A DNA stretch of 64,000 nucleotides from assembly GCF_007830175.1 (NCBI RefSeq), contig NZ_VLKH01000005.1:124001-188000 (forward strand), given 5' to 3'. The position numbers and the translations under genes were made by a program. This DNA is from Sedimentibacter saalensis. GTDB lineage: Bacteria > Bacillota > Clostridia > Tissierellales > Sedimentibacteraceae. This document shows, in pieces, positions 59,358-64,000 of this stretch. A model generated the notes under the pieces. That model was not told where the DNA came from. It saw only the letters and a list, made by a program, of their open reading frames with translations, and did no database searches. How positions within the stretch are numbered: position 1 is the first letter of the stretch; each line of letters starts with the position of its first letter.

Positions 59358-60245
59358 ATGGCTAATATAATAAGTATGACCGGTTACGGCAAAGGCGAAC
59401 ACAATGACGGCAAAAGAAGCATTACTGCAGAAATAAAGACAATCAACAACAGATATTGCGATATAAACATTAAAACACCAAGACATTTGCGCTTTTTTGA
59501 AGATAACATCAGAAAAATCTTGAAAAATGGAGTGCAAAGGGGTAGAATAGACGTATATATCAATATTGACTACATAAGTGAATCAGATACTGTCATAGTT
59601 CCGAATATGTGCCTGGCAAAACAGTATAAAGACGCCATTGATGAAATCAGAAATGAACTGAATATTACAAGCAGTGCATCCCTTGATACAATAATAAAAT
59701 TCCAGGATGTACTCGTGGCTAAGGAAGACACTCAAGACGAAGAAGAGCTTCGCATATGTGTTGAAGCTGCCATGAACAATGCGGTTAAGAATCTTATTGC
59801 AATGAGGCTTATTGAAGGTGAACAGCTGGAGAGCGATATTAGGTCAAGCATGGCAAAAATTCTTGAGCTCATGGATGAAATAGCCAAGAATTCGGGAACA
59901 ATTGTACAGGATTACAAAACAAAGTTTGAAGCAAGAATAAAGGAACTTCTGGGAAGCACCTATGAATTGGATGAAAACAGATTATACAACGAAATAGTCA
60001 TATATGCGGATAAAAGCGATATAAACGAAGAAATAGTAAGATTTAAATCCCACATGTCTCAGCTTGATGCAGCTCTTAGAACAGGTGGGTCTGTAGGAAG
60101 AAAGCTTGATTTTATTATTCAGGAAGCAAACAGGGAAATAAACACAATAGGTTCTAAGATCGGGAACCTGGATATTATTCAAATGGTTATTGAAATAAAA
60201 AACCTTCTGGAAAAAGTCAGAGAACAAATACAAAACATAGAATAG
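59358..60245 (+). CDS. yicC: YicC family endoribonuclease-like protein
   Basis: YicC proteins cleave RNA and influence sRNA decay in E. coli; the Bacillus homologue YloC is similar. The 295-residue protein has the start [31 protein letters not shown] in outline, [12 protein letters not shown], and the C-terminal [19 protein letters not shown], all well-conserved. The ATG at 59358 follows GGAG; a TTG at 59346 overlaps that site. It begins the yicC-remA-gmk-rpoZ-priA run, an order conserved in Bacillota. Confidence 0.94.
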   Translation: MANIISMTGYGKGEHNDGKRSITAEIKTINNRYCDINIKTPRHLRFFEDNIRKILKNGVQRGRIDVYINIDYISESDTVIVPNMCLAKQYKDAIDEIRNELNITSSASLDTIIKFQDVLVAKEDTQDEEELRICVEAAMNNAVKNLIAMRLIEGEQLESDIRSSMAKILELMDEIAKNSGTIVQDYKTKFEARIKELLGSTYELDENRLYNEIVIYADKSDINEEIVRFKSHMSQLDAALRTGGSVGRKLDFIIQEANREINTIGSKIGNLDIIQMVIEIKNLLEKVREQIQNIE

Positions 60246-60253
60246 GAGATAAT

Positions 60254-60511
60254 ATGTCAAATAATACTATTAACATAGGATTTGGTAATATAGCATTGTC
60301 AAATAGAATTATTGCAATTGTTAGTCCCGAGTCAGCACCTATAAAGCGTGTTATACAGGAAACAAGGGAAAAAGGAAAACTAATTGATGCAACATATGGA
60401 AGAAAAACAAGGGCTGTAATAATAACAGACTGCGAATATGTTATTTTGTCAGCTATTCAGCCTGACACAATGGCTCAGAGGTTTGATAACAACAACCACA
60501 ATATAAAGTAA
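60254..60511 (+). CDS. remA: Extracellular matrix regulator RemA (DUF370)
   Basis: An 85-residue DUF370 protein with the family's [18 protein letters not shown] start and [20 protein letters not shown] segment. In B. subtilis RemA is a DNA-binding regulator of matrix genes; in clostridia its targets are unknown. It is located between yicC and gmk, its normal context. Confidence 0.93.
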   Translation: MSNNTINIGFGNIALSNRIIAIVSPESAPIKRVIQETREKGKLIDATYGRKTRAVIITDCEYVILSAIQPDTMAQRFDNNNHNIK

Positions 60512-60523
60512 CAGAGGTGTACA

Positions 60524-61129
60524 ATGGACGACGGATTATTAGTGGTGATATCAGGACCTTCAGGTGCAGGAAAGGGAACTATCTGCTCAAGGCTTAAGGA
60601 AGAGTTCAAGGATTTAAAAGTCTCGGTGTCGGCTACTACTAGAAAACCAAGAGAAGGTGAAGAAGAAGGAATAAGCTATTTTTTTATAAATGAAGAAGAT
60701 TTTATAAAAAGAATAAATAATGATGAATTTCTCGAATATGCTAAAGTGTACGGGAATTATTACGGAACTCCCAAGAGCGAAGTATTCAGACAGCTTGAGG
60801 AAGGAAATGATATAATTCTTGAAATAGATATTCAAGGAGCATTGCAGGTGAAGAAAAACTATCCAAAGGGCGTCTTCATTTTCATCCTGCCGCCTTCTTT
60901 GTCAGAACTCAACAAGAGAATAGAAAACAGAGGAACTGACTCAAAGGAAGTTATAATGAAAAGAATGCAGTGCGCTTACGATGAGCTAAACTATGCTTTC
61001 GAATATGACTATGTGGTTGTAAACGATGAGGTTGAGACTGCAGTTGATAAAATAAAACACATCATATTTGCGGAAAAAAACCGCGCTGTAAGAAAGAAAG
61101 CAATAATAAACAAAATAAGAGAGGTATAA
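60524..61129 (+). CDS. gmk: Guanylate kinase
   Basis: Gmk converts GMP to GDP. The 201-residue protein has the P-loop SGPSGAGKGT, the GMP-binding SVSATTRKPREGEEEGISYFF (in outline), and the GNYYGTPKSEV and ILEIDIQGALQVK motifs. The C-terminus is usual. The ATG follows AGAGGTG, and rpoZ starts 1 bp after the stop codon. Confidence 0.97.
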   Translation: MDDGLLVVISGPSGAGKGTICSRLKEEFKDLKVSVSATTRKPREGEEEGISYFFINEEDFIKRINNDEFLEYAKVYGNYYGTPKSEVFRQLEEGNDIILEIDIQGALQVKKNYPKGVFIFILPPSLSELNKRIENRGTDSKEVIMKRMQCAYDELNYAFEYDYVVVNDEVETAVDKIKHIIFAEKNRAVRKKAIINKIREV

Positions 61130-61130
61130 T

Positions 61131-61430
61131 ATGAAAAAAATTTCCATAGATAAACTAAATGACATGGTTGACAGCAGCTATTCACTTGTAACAATTATTT
61201 CAAAAAGAGCAAGGCAGATAATTGACGGTTCTGACATACTCATTAAAACTCCTACAAATAAACCTGTGGGAATTGCCATAGAAGAGTTCTATGACCATCA
61301 GTTTGATGCAATTTACAATTATGACCAGTTCAAAAAAGAACAGGAAGAAAAGGAAGCTTTAGACTTAGAAAATTCAGAATCTGAAGATTCAAATGAAGAA
61401 TTAGATATGCAAGAGGAAGATGAACAATAA
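61131..61430 (+). CDS. rpoZ: RNA polymerase omega subunit
   Basis: Omega stabilises the beta prime subunit. The first 65 residues match: SYSLVTIISKRARQI and NKPVGIAIEEFY. The protein is 99 residues, longer than the typical 67-91, owing to an acidic C-terminal tail rich in Glu, Asp and Ser (about residues 70-99). It starts immediately after gmk and is followed by a terminator. Confidence 0.95.
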   Translation: MKKISIDKLNDMVDSSYSLVTIISKRARQIIDGSDILIKTPTNKPVGIAIEEFYDHQFDAIYNYDQFKKEQEEKEALDLENSESEDSNEELDMQEEDEQ

Positions 61431-61434
61431 ATAT

Positions 61435-61459
61435 AATCAGTCTGTTGACTGATTTTTTT
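61435..61459 (+). terminator. Terminator after rpoZ
   Basis: AATCAGTC (61435-61442) and GACTGATT (61447-61454) with a T run. The next gene, priA, is only 26 bp away, so it may attenuate rather than stop transcription. Confidence 0.8.
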
Positions 61460-61484
61460 CTGTATGTCTGATATCGGGGGTAAC

Positions 61485-63905
61485 ATGTATAATATTTGTG
61501 TGCAGCTAATTTTAAACAACAATTCAAAAAGCACGGACCAGCTATACACCTACGGTGTTCCGGCTGAACTTGAAGAAAAAGTCCAGGCAGGAAAAAGAGT
61601 TACTGTCAATTTCGGAAGAAACAGGCATATTATTGACGGTCTAATAGTTTCAGTGTCATCATCATGGGACATTCCGGACAATAAAATCAAAAGCATTATT
61701 GATGTAATAGATGATATGCCGGTGGTGTCTTTAGAGATGATAAAGCTCATATCATGGATAAGAGAAAGATATGTGTGCAAGTATTCCGATGCCGTAAAAC
61801 TCATGATACCTTCCATGATTAAGTACGAGCACAGCATTTTAATCAGTGCAAAAGAAGAATTGTTCGCTGAAATATCATTGAGCGAAAAAGAACAGTCTCT
61901 CTTTGAAATAATTAAAAATGGATCTATTGAACTTGAAAAACTGAAAAAAATCTATGCAGGAAAAGACATTTACGCACTTCTTGACAGCCTGAAGGATAAA
62001 AACATAATAGACATGACAAGCAGTGAGCAGCAAAGTGGGAAAAGATCCTATGAAAAGCTGTTAAGCCTCAGGGAATATAAAACAATAGATGAATATGACA
62101 TAAACAAAACACCCAGCCAGATTAAAATAATAAATTATCTGAAACAAAACAAAAAAGTCAATATCAAAAAAATAGTCAATGACTTGGATGTATCTCAGGC
62201 AGTAATAAACAACCTCCTTAAAAAAGAAATTTTAACTCAAGACCTTGTTTTGTACGAAGAGGAAGAAGAAACAAAAAAGGAAGAAGCTCTCATGCTTAAC
62301 GAAGAACAAACATATGCATGTGAAGACATATTGAATTCCAAAAATAATGTTTTTCTTCTCCATGGAGTAACAGGAAGCGGAAAAACCGAAGTGTACATGA
62401 ATGTCATAGAGCATTACAGAAAACAAAACAAACAATCAATTGTGCTTGTACCTGAAATTTCTCTCACAGTACAGACAATCAAACGATTTAAAAAAAGATT
62501 CGGCAATAAGATTGCGGTTTTTCACAGCAAACTTGGTAAAAAAGAAAAATTTATTCAGTGGAACAAGGTATACAACAAGGAAGTTGATGTTATAATAGGT
62601 GCAAGATCTGCAATATTTGCTCCCGTTAAAGATTTAGGGGTTATAATAATAGATGAGGAACATGAAGACAGCTATGTGTCAAGCACAACTCCAAAATATG
62701 ATACAATAGAAGTTGCCATAAGGATGTCTGTTATTTTAAACGCTAAAGTAGTGCTTGGCTCTGCTACTCCTTCTCTAAACACATATTCAATGGTACTAAA
62801 AAATCAAGTTGAACTTCTTGAGCTTAATCAAAGAGCCAAGAACAGTGAAATGCCTGATGTTGAAATAATTGACATGTCAAAGGAACTTGACAAAGGAAAC
62901 AACACTATTATAAGTGAAAAACTTTATGAAAGCATAAGGTTATCCTTAGGAAAAAAGGAACAGGTTATTTTATTCCTGAACAAAAGAGGATACTCGGGAT
63001 TTGTTTCCTGTAAAAAATGCGGATACGTGGCAAAATGTGACCATTGCGATGTTTCCATGACATACCATATTAAGGGAAATGTTCTTAAATGCCATTACTG
63101 CGGCAGGACAAGAATAATGACATATACATGTCCCAAGTGCGGCAGCGATAAAATAGAGCAGTTCAGCGCCGGAACTCAGCAGGTTGAAAACCTTGTGAAA
63201 AAGTTGTTTCCAAAAGCCAATACAGCCAGGATGGACGTGGATTCCATGTCAGGAAAGTCTAGCTACGAAAACATATACAATGATTTCAAGGATGGAAAAA
63301 TTGATATACTGATTGGAACCCAAATGCTTGCAAAGGGATTCGATTTTCCGGAAGTTACAACAGTTGGAGTTTTGTCGGCAGATGCTCTTTTAAACCTTCC
63401 CTTTTACAATTCAAGCGAAAAAACATTTCAGCTCATAACTCAGGTCAGCGGAAGGGCCGGCAGAGGAAACAAAAAGGGAAAGGTGTTCATTCAGACATAT
63501 GAGCCGGAAAATTATATAATCAATGCTGCAAAAAACAACGATTATGAAATGTTTATGAAGGAAGAATTGCGCTTAAGAAAAGAATTTGCTTTTCCTCCGT
63601 TTATAAATATAATAAATATATGTGTAATTTCAAAAAATGAAAAACTTGCAGTTGATACTGCCAATGAAAAATATAATGAGCTGCAAATAAAAGTTAAAGA
63701 CATGGTAAAGGAAAGGATGGTATTGTTGTACAGACCAATACCACATTCTATTTACAAAGTAAATGATGAGTACAGGATAAACTTGTTCCTGAAGGTTTCA
63801 AGACGCAGTCTGCAGTATGTAAAAGACATCATGCGAACTGTTTACTTGGACAAAGACATTGAAAATATAAAAATAAGCATCAACATCAACACTGATACAG
63901 TATAG
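61485..63905 (+). CDS. priA: Primosomal protein N' (replication restart helicase PriA)
   Basis: PriA reloads the replisome at stalled forks. The 806-residue protein has the N-terminal DNA-binding domain (LIVSVSSSWDIPDNKI), Walker A GSGKTEV (Gly297-Thr301), DEEH box (390-393), eight zinc-binding cysteines (CKKCGYVAKCDHC, CHYCGR, CPKCGSDK), and motifs V-VI (ILIGTQMLAKGFDFP, QVSGRAGRG). The start at 61485 follows GGGGG; the upstream ATG at 61464 overlaps the terminator tail. It is followed by def. Confidence 0.97.
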   Translation: MYNICVQLILNNNSKSTDQLYTYGVPAELEEKVQAGKRVTVNFGRNRHIIDGLIVSVSSSWDIPDNKIKSIIDVIDDMPVVSLEMIKLISWIRERYVCKYSDAVKLMIPSMIKYEHSILISAKEELFAEISLSEKEQSLFEIIKNGSIELEKLKKIYAGKDIYALLDSLKDKNIIDMTSSEQQSGKRSYEKLLSLREYKTIDEYDINKTPSQIKIINYLKQNKKVNIKKIVNDLDVSQAVINNLLKKEILTQDLVLYEEEEETKKEEALMLNEEQTYACEDILNSKNNVFLLHGVTGSGKTEVYMNVIEHYRKQNKQSIVLVPEISLTVQTIKRFKKRFGNKIAVFHSKLGKKEKFIQWNKVYNKEVDVIIGARSAIFAPVKDLGVIIIDEEHEDSYVSSTTPKYDTIEVAIRMSVILNAKVVLGSATPSLNTYSMVLKNQVELLELNQRAKNSEMPDVEIIDMSKELDKGNNTIISEKLYESIRLSLGKKEQVILFLNKRGYSGFVSCKKCGYVAKCDHCDVSMTYHIKGNVLKCHYCGRTRIMTYTCPKCGSDKIEQFSAGTQQVENLVKKLFPKANTARMDVDSMSGKSSYENIYNDFKDGKIDILIGTQMLAKGFDFPEVTTVGVLSADALLNLPFYNSSEKTFQLITQVSGRAGRGNKKGKVFIQTYEPENYIINAAKNNDYEMFMKEELRLRKEFAFPPFINIINICVISKNEKLAVDTANEKYNELQIKVKDMVKERMVLLYRPIPHSIYKVNDEYRINLFLKVSRRSLQYVKDIMRTVYLDKDIENIKISININTDTV

Positions 63906-63913
63906 GAGGAAAT

Positions 63914-64000
63914 ATGGCTTTAAGAAATTTAAGATTTAACGGAGACGAAATATTAAGAAAAAGAAGCAGAGAAGTAAGTGTCATTGACAATAAAATAAAG
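63914..64000 (+). CDS. def: Peptide deformylase, N-terminal fragment (cut by window end)
   Basis: The frame begins with ATG after AGGAGG and encodes MALRNLRFNGDEILRKRS, the typical peptide-deformylase opening (usually followed later by GVGLAAPQ and QEHDH motifs, outside the window). Twenty-nine codons are present. The priA-def order is conserved in Bacillota and supports the call. Confidence 0.85.
   Translation, partial: MALRNLRFNGDEILRKRSREVSVIDNKIK

Overview
The window looks like chromosome from an anaerobic, endospore-forming, low-GC Bacillota of the Clostridia/Tissierellia kind. The signs are strong AT bias, AGGAGG-type ribosome binding sites with frequent TTG and GTG starts, sporulation genes (spoIVA, spoIVFA/spoIVFB-like, bofA), a complete rnfCDGEAB operon, a 2[4Fe-4S] ferredoxin, a sensory-type [FeFe]-hydrogenase and a selenocysteine tRNA. 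Nearly all genes are on the + strand. No transposase, integrase, prophage or CRISPR array was seen. Species-level placement is not possible from the sequence alone.

Layout. 1-8 kb: 3' half of carB, tRNA-Sec, a Usp-like gene, a DUF1232 gene, a membrane protein with a degenerate kinase-like domain and an extracellular beta-sandwich, and a MacAB-type ABC exporter. 8-15 kb: MscS channel, COG1600-like Fe-S protein, FlK-like thioesterase, nrdR, DUF4241 protein, corA, a NusG-II/Gx-transporter pair, maf and radC. 15-23 kb: mreBCD with a very large PBP2, a MinD-like protein lacking the P-loop lysine, and spoIVFA/spoIVFB-like genes. 23-25 kb: acetyltransferase, a candidate small RNA facing a 33-residue membrane protein, an amidase and tRNA-Leu. 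25-30 kb: phzF and a six-gene island built round a sensory-type [FeFe]-hydrogenase, with two DRTGG proteins, two histidine-kinase-type ATPases and a PHP protein. 30-35 kb: rnf operon. 35-39 kb: nicotinamide/nicotinate salvage genes, an orphan CofE-like ligase and an aromatic-acid-exporter-like membrane protein. 39-44 kb: bofA, a PLP decarboxylase, tmk, darA, holB and ricT, in the order known from Bacillus. 44-51 kb: ferredoxin, DUF512 radical-SAM protein, der, plsY, gpsA and spoIVA. 51-57 kb: HlyD-like protein, then yggS, sepF, yggT, ylmH, lspA, rluD and pyrR. 57-64 kb: rqcH, yicC, remA, gmk, rpoZ, priA and the start of def.

Most genes are housekeeping and form recognisable modules: cell-wall elongation (mreBCD-PBP2), division (sepF-ylmH), replication and DNA repair (tmk-holB, priA, radC), redox energy conservation (Rnf, ferredoxin) and spore formation. 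The hydrogenase island directly upstream of rnf is the most system-like part. It has the parts of a signalling device (redox or H2 sensor, ATP-binding partners, phosphoesterase-type PHP domain) but no recognisable DNA-binding output inside the island.

Two families of intergenic repeats stand out. Three copies (near 34.9, 50.9 and 57.2 kb) of a GC-rich, multi-hairpin element of about 150-170 bp each sit just behind a gene's own terminator, in the same orientation, with variable hairpins that keep their pairing. Three AT-rich imperfect palindromes (near 21.2, 49.2 and 59.1 kb) share runs of the unit AATTAAGAATTAAGA; two of them also share an inner hairpin. Non-canonical features include a probable ATT start codon for spoIVA and an acidic insertion in MreB.
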